This document shows positions 1 to 6,722 of a stretch of DNA of 12,079 nt, in pieces; position 1 is the first letter of the stretch; each line of letters starts with the position of its first letter. Made by a program: the position numbers and the translations under genes. The DNA lies in contig JAXHTH010000105.1 in assembly GCA_034211115.1 (NCBI GenBank), positions 1 through 12,079 on the forward strand. The letters are read 5' to 3'. This DNA is from JAXHTH01 sp034211115 (GTDB taxonomy: Bacteria > Planctomycetota > Phycisphaerae > Phycisphaerales > SM1A02). The notes beneath the pieces are model-generated. The model had not been told where the DNA came from and searched no databases. It saw nothing but the letters and a program-made list of their open reading frames with translations.

Positions 1-2026
1 CGAAGCGGTGCCGCTGCGGGTCGTAGCCATCCTCACAGTTCGGATCCTCGCCGGGCGTCTTCGGCGTGAGCATCCAGTAGCGGTCGGCGTCGCGTCCGAT
101 GAAACGCTGCTCGCTCTTCGGATCGCAGTATCGAAGGTAATACCAGCAGGAGCCGGCCCAGGTGGGCATGGTGTTGGTCTCCCGCCGCACGGGCGTGTCG
201 GGCGGCAGGACATCGCCGCTCACACCCGCCTCGCCCGCGGTGGTGTGCACCCAGTCCTTCGCCTTGGCGAGCATCGGCATCGGCTCGTCCGACTCGATCG
301 GCTCGTAATCCTCCATCGGCGGGAGGACGACGGGCAGGTTCGCCTCGTCGACGGGATAGTGGTTGCCCTGCTCGTCGTAGACGATGGGGAACGGCTCGCC
401 CCAGTAGCGCTGCCGGCTGAACAGCCAGTCACGAAGCTTGTAGTTCACCTTGAAGCGGCCGATGCGCTTCTCTTCCAGCCAGTCGGTGATCTTGCGGATC
501 GCCTCCGGCGTGGGCAGACCGTTGATGGAGATCTCGTCGTTGGCGCTGTTGACGTTCGCGCCGTCGCCGGTGAAGGCGCATTCCCACTGGCGGGGGTCGT
601 CGGCCGCCCAGGTTCCGTCTTCATCACTCGCCGGCTCGATGACCTGGATGATGGGGATGCCGAACTTGATGGCGAACTCGAAGTCGCGCTGATCGTGGGC
701 GGGGACGGCCATGATCGCCCCGTGGCCGTAGCCCATCAGGACGTAGTCGGCCGTCCAGATCGGGATGCGATCGCCGTTGACGGGATTGATGGCGGAGGCG
801 CCGGTGAACACGCCGGTCTTGTCCTTCGTCTCGGCCATCCGCTCGATGTCCGCGCGGTTGCGGGCCGCCTCGACGTACGCGCGCAGCGATTCGACATCAG
901 TTTCCGGCAGGGGATCGGTACTCAGGTGTTCGATGAGCGGATGCTCGGGCGCCACGACCATGAAGGTGGCGCCGAAGAGCGTGTCCGGGCGTGTGGTGTA
1001 GACGCGCAGTGCGGTCAGCTTGCTGTCTTCTTCAGCATCTGAAGAGAGCTTGTCGGCCAGAGGAAAGTCGACTTCCGCTCCTTCGCTGCGGCCGATCCAT
1101 TCGCGCTCCATGATCGACGTCGACTCCGGCCAGTCGATGTACTCGAGGTCCTCGATCAGGCGGTCGGCGAAGGCGGTGATGCGATACATCCACTGCCGCA
1201 GCGGCTTGCGGAAGACGGGGTGGTGGCCGCGTTCGGAGAGGCCGTCGGCGGTGACTTCTTCGTTGGCCAGCGCGGTGCCGAGCCTGGGGCACCAGTTGAC
1301 GGTCTGCTCATCGAGATAGGCCAGGCGCTGGGCGTCGATGAACGTGCGCTGCGCCTCGGCGGTCAGTTCGCGCCAGGGCCGGCCGTCCTCGCCGGCATTG
1401 ACCGGCGTGTGCTCCGGCCCCGCGAGCAACGTGCCGTCCTCCAGCGCCGCGACCAGTTCGTCGATCGGCCGCGCGCGGCGCGCCGCCGGGTCGTACCAGG
1501 CGCCGTACGCCTTCAGCCAGATCCACTGCGTCCACTTGTAGAAGTCCTCGTCGATGGTGGCGAACTGGCGCGACCAGTCGTAATCGAAGCCGAAGCGCTT
1601 GAGCTGGCGGCGGAAGTTCTCGATCGCCTCTTTGGTCGTGATCGCGGGATGGATGCCGGTCTGGATGGCGTACTGTTCGGCGGGGAGGCCGAAGGCGTCC
1701 CACCCCATCGGGTGCAGGACGTTGAAACCCCTGTGTCGCTTGTAGCGCGAAACGATGTCGGTGGCGGTGTAGCCCTCCGGATGCCCGACGTGCAGGCCGG
1801 CCCCGGAGGGATAGGGGAACATGTCCAGGGCGTAGAACTTCGGTTTGCCGCCGTCGAAACCCGCCTCGCCCGGGTTGGGCGCGCGGAAGGTCTCGTGCTC
1901 TTCCCAGTACCTCTGCCAGCGGGTTTCGATCTCGTCGGCGAGGCGCGCGGTGTAGCGGAAGGGGGCCCGACCGCTCGGGGCGGCCTCGTTCGCATCGGCG
2001 GACCGGGATGTCGGGGGCTTGTTCAT
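1..2026 (-). CDS. leuS: Leucyl-tRNA synthetase, N-terminal 675 codons (runs off the window)
   Basis: This class I enzyme charges tRNA-Leu with leucine in the cytoplasm. The minus-strand frame is open from the ATG at 2026-2024 to the window edge. It shows the HIGH-type motif HVGH (residues 79-82), the NWCPRLGTALANEEV segment (244-258), the CP1 editing domain with TTRPDTLFGAT (344-354) and VPAHDQRDFEFA (441-452), and the post-editing block DWLFSRQRYWGEPFP (533-547) and TWAGSCWYYLRY (622-633). The KMSKS loop and anticodon-binding domain lie beyond base 1. About 55 residues (roughly 178-240) are inserted before NWCP relative to the E. coli enzyme. The zinc-binding cysteines that E. coli has after LANE are replaced by DGLSERGHHP. 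No clear Shine-Dalgarno sequence or TANNNT box directly precedes this ATG, so transcription probably starts upstream at the leader described at 2080-2240. The identification is secure. Confidence 0.97.
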   Translation of the reverse strand, partial: MNKPPTSRSADANEAAPSGRAPFRYTARLADEIETRWQRYWEEHETFRAPNPGEAGFDGGKPKFYALDMFPYPSGAGLHVGHPEGYTATDIVSRYKRHRGFNVLHPMGWDAFGLPAEQYAIQTGIHPAITTKEAIENFRRQLKRFGFDYDWSRQFATIDEDFYKWTQWIWLKAYGAWYDPAARRARPIDELVAALEDGTLLAGPEHTPVNAGEDGRPWRELTAEAQRTFIDAQRLAYLDEQTVNWCPRLGTALANEEVTADGLSERGHHPVFRKPLRQWMYRITAFADRLIEDLEYIDWPESTSIMEREWIGRSEGAEVDFPLADKLSSDAEEDSKLTALRVYTTRPDTLFGATFMVVAPEHPLIEHLSTDPLPETDVESLRAYVEAARNRADIERMAETKDKTGVFTGASAINPVNGDRIPIWTADYVLMGYGHGAIMAVPAHDQRDFEFAIKFGIPIIQVIEPASDEDGTWAADDPRQWECAFTGDGANVNSANDEISINGLPTPEAIRKITDWLEEKRIGRFKVNYKLRDWLFSRQRYWGEPFPIVYDEQGNHYPVDEANLPVVLPPMEDYEPIESDEPMPMLAKAKDWVHTTAGEAGVSGDVLPPDTPVRRETNTMPTWAGSCWYYLRYCDPKSEQRFIGRDADRYWMLTPKTPGEDPNCEDGYDPQRHRF

Positions 2027-2079
2027 GGTCGATCAGGTCTGACGAAGGGGACGGGCGCGGAGGCCGGGGGAATCACAAA

Positions 2080-2105
2080 CAGGGCCCCGCGTGCGCGAGG
2101 CCCTG
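2080..2105 (-). terminator. Terminator-like hairpin in the leuS leader (candidate attenuator)
   Basis: Read on the minus strand, CAGGGCC (2105-2099) pairs with GGCCCTG (2086-2080). The stem continues through U2098-G2087, C2097-G2088, G2096-C2089 and C2095-G2090 to a GCAC tetraloop, giving 11 pairs with one wobble. It is followed by TTTGTGATT, a U-rich but imperfect tract. It lies 31 nt after the stop of a small ORF and 53 nt before the leuS ATG. A nine-base segment at 2135-2127 is perfectly complementary to 2095-2087, so an alternative fold would remove the top of the stem. It could instead be a weak terminator for folC read-through. Confidence 0.5.
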
Positions 2106-2136
2106 CCAGGTGTCACAGCAGTGCAACGCACGCGGA

Positions 2137-2202
2137 TCAGCAGCGCCGGGCAAGGACCAGCAGCGGCGAGCGGATGGCCGGGAAGAGCGTGCCTGCGATC
2201 AT
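2137..2202 (-). CDS. Candidate 21-residue leader peptide upstream of leuS
   Basis: A 21-codon ORF (ATG 2202-2200, TGA 2139-2137) lies between folC and leuS. Leucines are residues 6, 14, 15 and 17 (CTC, CTG, CTG, CTT), with a Leu-Leu-Val-Leu cluster just before the end. The ATG lies 7 nt after a -10-like TACACT, so it would be translated from a leaderless transcript. The stop codon is next to a segment (2135-2127) that can pair with the loop and 3' half of the downstream hairpin. That is the geometry of a leader peptide whose translation senses leucyl-tRNA supply. No homology supports it, short ORFs are common in GC-rich DNA, and four leucines in 21 residues is only modest enrichment. The case rests on its position between promoter and hairpin. 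Confidence 0.42.
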   Translation of the reverse strand: MIAGTLFPAIRSPLLVLARRC

Positions 2203-2209
2203 GATGGGG

Positions 2210-2237
2210 AGTGTATCGGCCAGATCCGGGGGGGCAA
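2210..2237 (-). promoter_or_regulatory. Putative promoter for the leuS leader
   Basis: On the minus strand a -10-like TACACT (2215-2210, within GATACACT) lies 16 bp after TTGCCC (2237-2232), which matches the consensus -35 at four of six positions. The predicted transcription start falls at or within 1-2 nt of the leader ATG at 2202. The same GATACACT element followed by 7 nt and ATG recurs before mgtE. Confidence 0.5.
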
Positions 2238-2242
2238 ATGAG

Positions 2243-2256
2243 CCCGGCCGGCCGGG
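2243..2256. repeat. Perfect 14-bp GC palindrome after folC
   Basis: CCCGGCCGGCCGGG is a perfect palindrome 11 bp beyond the folC stop on the minus strand. As RNA it could form a hairpin followed by CTCATTT, which is at best a poor intrinsic terminator. It lies just upstream of the leuS leader promoter, so it could also act at the DNA level. The role is unknown. Confidence 0.4.
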
Positions 2257-2267
2257 TCGGGGCCGGA

Positions 2268-3686
2268 TCAGCGCTTCTGCTGCTGACGCTTCCGCTCCAG
2301 ATCGGCGAGAAACTTCTTGGTCTCGCCCACGAGGTAGAAGCTGCCGGTGACGCAGATGAGATCGTCGCGTCCCACCGCCCGGGTGGCCAGATCGAGGGCC
2401 TCGGGCAGGGTGCGGGCGACCTGGCACATCTTCCCGCTGAGCTCGGCAAACTGCCGCTTCAGCTCCTCCGGGTCCAGGGCGCGGGGGTTGCCCTTGGCGC
2501 GGGTGAAGATGATCTTGTCGCCCCCGAGGGAGGCCTTCTCGAGCATGGACTTGACGTCCTTGTCCTCGCAGCAGCCGAAGACGCAGACCATCGAGTCGTA
2601 GGGCACGTGGGCCCCCACGCAGCGCATGAGGGCGGCGAGGGAGGCGGGATTGTGCGCCCCGTCCACCAGGATCCGGGGCCGGTCCCAGACCAGCTCCATC
2701 CGCCCGGGCGTCCTCGTCCGCCCCAGCCCCTCCAGCATCGGCACCTCCGGGCAGTCGAAGCCGGAGGCCTTGAGCTGGTCGATGACCGCCAGGGCGAGGC
2801 CGCAGTTGATCGCCTGGTGCTCGCCGGGCAGGGGGACGGGCAGGTGCATGAAATGGCTGGTGGGGGTGACGATGCAGACCCGGCAGTGCGGGCCGAGGTC
2901 GGGGCTGGCCCCGAACCGGAAGCTGTACTCGATGTCCTTGCCCACGATGCGGAGGGGCGCGCCGATCTCCTCGGCCCTGGCCCGGATCGTCCGATCGACC
3001 TCCTCGACCTGCTCGAAGGTGATCACGGGCACGCCGCGCTTGATGATCCCGGCCTTCTCGCCCGCGATCTGCTCGAGCTTGCGGCCGAGGATGTGGGTGT
3101 GGTCGAAATCGATGCGGGTGATGACGGTGGCTTCGGGGGTGATGATGTTGGTCGAGTCGAGTCGTCCGCCGAGGCCGGTCTCGATGACCGCGAAGTCCAC
3201 CGCCTGCTCGGCGAAGTACTTGAAGGCGACGGCGGTGGCGAGTTCGAAGAAGGTTGGGGTCTCCTTGATCGCCTCGGCCGCCTCCGCCGCCTGACGCATC
3301 AGTTCCGTGAACTCGGTTCGGGGGATGAGCTGGCCGTTGATGGTGATTCGCTCACGGACGTCGACGAGGTGGGGGCTGGTGTACTGGCCGACGGCGTAGC
3401 CGCAGCCCTCGAGCATGGAGGCGATCATCGCGGCCGTCGAGCCCTTGCCCACGGTTCCGGCGATGTGAACCATCCGCACCTGCTGATGCGGGTTGCCCAG
3501 GGCGTCCATGAGCGCGCGCATGCGATCGAGCTTGAAAGTGGCGGTGTCATAGCGCACCACCCTCATGCGTTCCAGATCCATCCGGTCGTACAGGTATCGA
3601 ACGGCGGTGGGGTAGGTGGTAATCTCGGCCGGCGACACATCGGCACGACGGCCGCTGCGGCGCGTGGTGTTCGCACCTCGGCTCAT
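2268..3686 (-). CDS. folC: Folylpolyglutamate synthase / dihydrofolate synthase
   Basis: The 472-residue protein belongs to the Mur-ligase-like family that adds glutamate to folates using ATP in the cytoplasm. Some members also make dihydrofolate from dihydropteroate, and the sequence does not tell me which activities are present. Visible motifs are a P-loop GTVGKGS (77-83), YTSPHL (102-107), ETGLGGRLDSTN (169-180), DFDHTHILG (193-201), the C-terminal domain DGAHNPAS (342-349) and VTGSFYLVGE (446-455). The P-loop usually reads GTNGKGS or GTKGKGS; here the variable residue is valine. There are about 30 extra basic residues at the N-terminus. The ATG at 3686 is supported by a promoter whose -10 ends 9 nt upstream. 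The length suits the family. Confidence 0.96.
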   Translation of the reverse strand: MSRGANTTRRSGRRADVSPAEITTYPTAVRYLYDRMDLERMRVVRYDTATFKLDRMRALMDALGNPHQQVRMVHIAGTVGKGSTAAMIASMLEGCGYAVGQYTSPHLVDVRERITINGQLIPRTEFTELMRQAAEAAEAIKETPTFFELATAVAFKYFAEQAVDFAVIETGLGGRLDSTNIITPEATVITRIDFDHTHILGRKLEQIAGEKAGIIKRGVPVITFEQVEEVDRTIRARAEEIGAPLRIVGKDIEYSFRFGASPDLGPHCRVCIVTPTSHFMHLPVPLPGEHQAINCGLALAVIDQLKASGFDCPEVPMLEGLGRTRTPGRMELVWDRPRILVDGAHNPASLAALMRCVGAHVPYDSMVCVFGCCEDKDVKSMLEKASLGGDKIIFTRAKGNPRALDPEELKRQFAELSGKMCQVARTLPEALDLATRAVGRDDLICVTGSFYLVGETKKFLADLERKRQQQKR

Positions 3687-3695
3687 AGAGCATCA

Positions 3696-3724
3696 AGTGT
3701 AGCAGGTTGGGGGGGTCGATTCAA
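3696..3724 (-). promoter_or_regulatory. Putative leaderless folC promoter
   Basis: On the minus strand TTGAAT (3724-3719) is followed by a 17-bp spacer and TACACT (3701-3696), which is preceded by TGC as in extended -10 elements. Only 9 nt separate the -10 from the folC ATG, so transcription should start at or within about three bases of the start codon. No Shine-Dalgarno sequence is present. This is the best-formed promoter in the window. Confidence 0.6.
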
Positions 3725-3788
3725 ACACATCGTTGTAAGTCGCGTTTGCATAAAGGCTTGCAGAATACAGCGCCCGTCGATTCACGGC

Positions 3789-3820
3789 GGCGCCGCGCGC
3801 GATCTCGCGCGGGCGGCGCC
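3789..3820. repeat. Long GC-rich inverted repeat between divergent folC and the LOG gene
   Basis: GGCGCCGCGCGCGA (3789-3802) can pair with TCGCGCGGGCGGCGCC (3805-3820). This gives eight outer pairs, a two-base bulge and about four to six inner pairs around GATCTC. It lies centrally between two divergent start codons, about 36 bp upstream of the LOG -10. There is no T-tract on either side. It could be an operator, a structural element or chance in GC-rich DNA. Confidence 0.4.
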
Positions 3821-3852
3821 CGACGCGGCAGCGCAAAACGCCGGCGGCGTCA

Positions 3853-3873
3853 TGCTACGATCCCGCCGAGGAG
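3853..3873 (+). promoter_or_regulatory. Extended -10 and ribosome binding site of the LOG gene
   Basis: TGCTACGAT (3853-3861) has the form of an extended -10 element. It is followed by GAGGAG (3868-3873), a good Shine-Dalgarno sequence 6 nt before the ATG at 3880. I see no convincing -35. In contrast to folC this start has a short untranslated leader and a ribosome binding site. Confidence 0.45.
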
Positions 3874-3879
3874 TGCACG

Positions 3880-4680
3880 ATGAACGAGCGAACGCACAAA
3901 GAGTCGCTACGCCACGAATCATGGCGGGTGTTCCGGATCATGAGCGAGTTTGTCGACTCATTCGAGACCCTCGCGCGGGTCGGCGAGGCGGTGAGCGTGT
4001 TCGGATCCTCGCGTATCTCAAGCTCCGACAAGTACTTCAAGCTGGCCGAAACGTGCGGCCGGCGCCTGGCCGAGGCGGGCTTCGCCGTCATCACCGGCGG
4101 CGGGCCCGGCGTCATGGAGGCCGCCAACAAGGGCGCCCTCGAGGCCGGCGGAACCTCCATCGGCCTCAACATCGCCCTCCCCATGGAGCAGCTTCCCAAT
4201 CACTACCAGAACGTCGAACTCGATTTCCGCTACTTCTTTGTCCGCAAGGTCTGTTTCGTGAAGTACGCCCGGGGTTTCCTCATCTTTCCCGGCGGTTTCG
4301 GCACCATGGACGAGTTCTTCGAGTCGCTCACCCTCATCCAGACCGCCAAGACCGCCCCGTTCCCGGTCGTCCTGATGGGAAGCGACTACTGGAAGGGCCT
4401 GCTGGACTGGATTCGCTCGGTCATGCTCGAGAAGCACGATCACATCGGCGAGGATGATCTGGGCCTCTTCCATCTCACCGACGATCCCGACGAGGCGGTC
4501 CGGATCCTCCGGGAGGTGCGGGCCGCCCGGCCGGAGGCTGACGAGCGCCTGCCGCGCCCGATCTCCCATGCCTTCGAGGAGACGGGGGAAGGGACGCGGG
4601 TGGGGGTGGAACGGCGCAAGTCCTGGCGGTTTCGAGCCCACGATGCGGAAAGCGACGAGGGGCCGCCCGACGCCCCCTGA
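3880..4680 (+). CDS. LOG-family Rossmann-fold protein (TIGR00730-type)
   Basis: The 266-residue protein carries the two signatures of the LOG family, GGGPGVMEAANKGA (73-86) and PGGFGTMDE (137-145). Characterised members are nucleotide 5'-monophosphate phosphoribohydrolases; plant and some bacterial ones release active cytokinins, and others act in nucleotide turnover. The exact substrate cannot be told here. Further conserved-looking parts are VFGSSRI (40-46) and RYFFVRKVCFVKYARGF (117-133). The ATG at 3880 has a GAGGAG ribosome binding site 6 nt upstream and keeps the ESWRVFRIMSEFVDSFETL segment (13-31) that I expect in this subgroup. From about residue 213 a charged tail of some 50 residues extends past the Rossmann core. 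It is rich in Arg, Glu and Pro and looks disordered. The gene stands alone and diverges from folC. Confidence 0.92.
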   Translation: MNERTHKESLRHESWRVFRIMSEFVDSFETLARVGEAVSVFGSSRISSSDKYFKLAETCGRRLAEAGFAVITGGGPGVMEAANKGALEAGGTSIGLNIALPMEQLPNHYQNVELDFRYFFVRKVCFVKYARGFLIFPGGFGTMDEFFESLTLIQTAKTAPFPVVLMGSDYWKGLLDWIRSVMLEKHDHIGEDDLGLFHLTDDPDEAVRILREVRAARPEADERLPRPISHAFEETGEGTRVGVERRKSWRFRAHDAESDEGPPDAP

Positions 4681-4691
4681 AGGAAGCGCAG

Positions 4692-4714
4692 GCCGGCGGC
4701 GAAGCGACGCCGGC
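4692..4714. repeat. Inverted repeat after the LOG gene
   Basis: GCCGGCG (4692-4698) and CGCCGGC (4708-4714) form a perfect 7-bp stem with a 9-nt loop, 11 bp after the LOG stop. No T-tract follows, so it is only a possible terminator. The rest of the gap to 4873 shows no gene. A second hairpin, CGGCCG (4849-4854) with CGGCCG (4859-4864), lies about 10 nt past the stop of the converging small gene. Confidence 0.35.
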
Positions 4715-4873
4715 ATCGCCGCCCGCCGTCCCCGAGCGCGGCATCACCGGCCGATCTCGCGAGCCGCCGGCGCGCATACCGCCCTCCCGCGACGTGTCGC
4801 CGGGAGAAGGCGAATCCCTGCTGCGATCGCGATGGCGATCCGGCGCGGCGGCCGTCACCGGCCGGCTGCCGCC

Positions 4874-5140
4874 TCAGGCCAGCGATGCCTCGGCCAGATC
4901 GTCGGCTTCGAGGAGGGCGTTGAGGTTCACGAGGCCGATGCGGCCGTTGTCCTGGAAGCGGACGCGGGCCTTGTGCGGCAGCAGTTCGTCGTCGAACCCC
5001 TCGACCCGGCAGATGCGGCCGTCCTGCGCCTCAGCGCCGTTCTCCGACGGTCGATACTCGTAAAGCCCTCCTACAGAGATGCTTACGCTGCGTCGTTTCC
5101 CGTCGATATAGCGAATGACATGATGCGTGTGGTTGATCAT
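4874..5140 (-). CDS. Small hypothetical protein (88 residues), possibly a small beta-barrel
   Basis: I do not recognise this protein. It begins with a His-rich start, followed by YIDGKRRSVSISVGGLYEYR and then GRICRVEGFDDELLPHKARVRFQDNGRIGLVNLNAL. The alternation of hydrophobic and charged residues with glycine turns looks like a small SH3- or KOW-like barrel, but this is only an impression. There is no signal peptide or membrane segment. The ATG at 5140 is preceded by GATACAGG and exactly 7 nt, the same spacing as in the leader ORF and mgtE. AAGGGA abuts the ATG too closely to be a normal ribosome binding site. The first 30 codons use more A- and T-ending codons (CAT, ATT, TAT, AAA, GTA, TCT, CTT) than the rest of the gene, which ends in typical GC-rich codons. 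It lies downstream of galK on the same strand, 223 bp away. Confidence 0.7.
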   Translation of the reverse strand: MINHTHHVIRYIDGKRRSVSISVGGLYEYRPSENGAEAQDGRICRVEGFDDELLPHKARVRFQDNGRIGLVNLNALLEADDLAEASLA

Positions 5141-5147
5141 TCCCTTG

Positions 5148-5155
5148 CCTGTATC
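5148..5155 (-). promoter_or_regulatory. Putative -10 element of the 88-residue gene
   Basis: GATACAGG on the minus strand ends 7 nt before the ATG at 5140. It matches the GATACA core found before the leuS leader ORF and mgtE but lacks the final T of a TANNNT box. TTGCTT (5175-5170) lies 16 bp upstream as a weak -35. The support is mainly the repeated spacing. Confidence 0.35.
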
Positions 5156-5363
5156 CGTCCTTCCTTGCCAAGCAACCCGAATGTCCGGACCGGATTTTCA
5201 GGACACCGGACCAGACTGTCCAGCTCCCTCTGGTACGTAGATCGGCCGGGGAAGTGCGATGACTGGACGAACCGATCGAGAAATCGGGCCGACCGGCCGC
5301 AACCGGGAACGACTCAAAAAGCGTCAGAGGCTTGCGCCGCCGCCAGGTTATCCACCACGTCGG

Positions 5364-6575
<1,212 letters not shown>

Positions 6576-6604
6576 GAGACCAGCAGATCGGCCGGAGCGT
6601 CGGC

Positions 6605-6610
6605 TGTCAA
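6605..6610 (-). promoter_or_regulatory. Consensus -35 hexamer upstream of galK
   Basis: A perfect TTGACA on the minus strand lies 29 bp before the proposed GTG start. With a 17-bp spacer the -10 would be TCTGCT, which is poor, and transcription would begin near the GTG itself. The exact -35 match supports a promoter; the missing -10 weakens it. Confidence 0.3.
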
Positions 6611-6645
6611 TGCCTCGTCCGGCGTGGGCGCGGCCTGGCCGTGGG

Positions 6646-6653
6646 TGTATCAT
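6646..6653 (+). promoter_or_regulatory. Possible -10 element of the phosphate transporter operon
   Basis: TGTATCAT has a TATCAT hexamer (6648-6653) preceded by TG. It lies about 70 bp before the transporter ATG, which would give an untranslated leader of roughly 60 nt containing the palindrome at 6703. No good -35 is seen. Confidence 0.3.
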
Positions 6654-6702
6654 CCCCTCCCCTTCACATTCTCTGAACGTGTTCTTAGCGCTTTGCAATT
6701 GA

Positions 6703-6716
6703 TTCCCGGCCGGGAA
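6703..6716. repeat. Perfect 14-bp palindrome just before the phosphate transporter start
   Basis: TTCCCGGCCGGGAA is a perfect palindrome ending 6 bp before the ATG at 6723. It is flanked by locally AT-rich DNA, unlike most of the window. It could be an operator. As RNA it could form a small hairpin that hides the GGGAA that would otherwise serve as ribosome binding site. No T-tract follows. Confidence 0.45.
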
Positions 6717-6722
6717 GCCTGG

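Noticed and set aside
2027..2267. T-box riboswitch in the leuS leader
   Set aside because: I find no T-box core sequence or specifier-loop architecture, and the leader before the hairpin is too short.
8..2350. Long plus-strand open frames across the leuS region (8-1042 and 1220-2350)
   Set aside because: They are antisense to leuS, have low-complexity Arg/Gly/Val/Leu composition and no motifs. Long antisense frames are expected in DNA of this GC content.
2211..4457. A 748-codon plus-strand frame across folC into the LOG gene
   Set aside because: It is a shadow of folC and a wrong frame of the LOG gene. It has no recognisable domain, and both real genes show full motif sets.
5185..5212. Repeated CCGGACC heptamers before the 88-residue gene
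   Set aside because: Two 7-mers 21 bp apart are too little to call an operator or repeat family in GC-rich DNA.
5348..5356. DnaA-box-like TTATCCACC near the end of galK
   Set aside because: It is a single site with one mismatch, without a cluster, AT-rich unwinding region or dnaA/dnaN nearby.
6675..6684. GAACGTGTTC as a LexA site
   Set aside because: The spacing between GAAC and GTTC is 2 bp rather than the 4 bp of the Gram-positive LexA box, and the neighbouring genes have no link to DNA damage.
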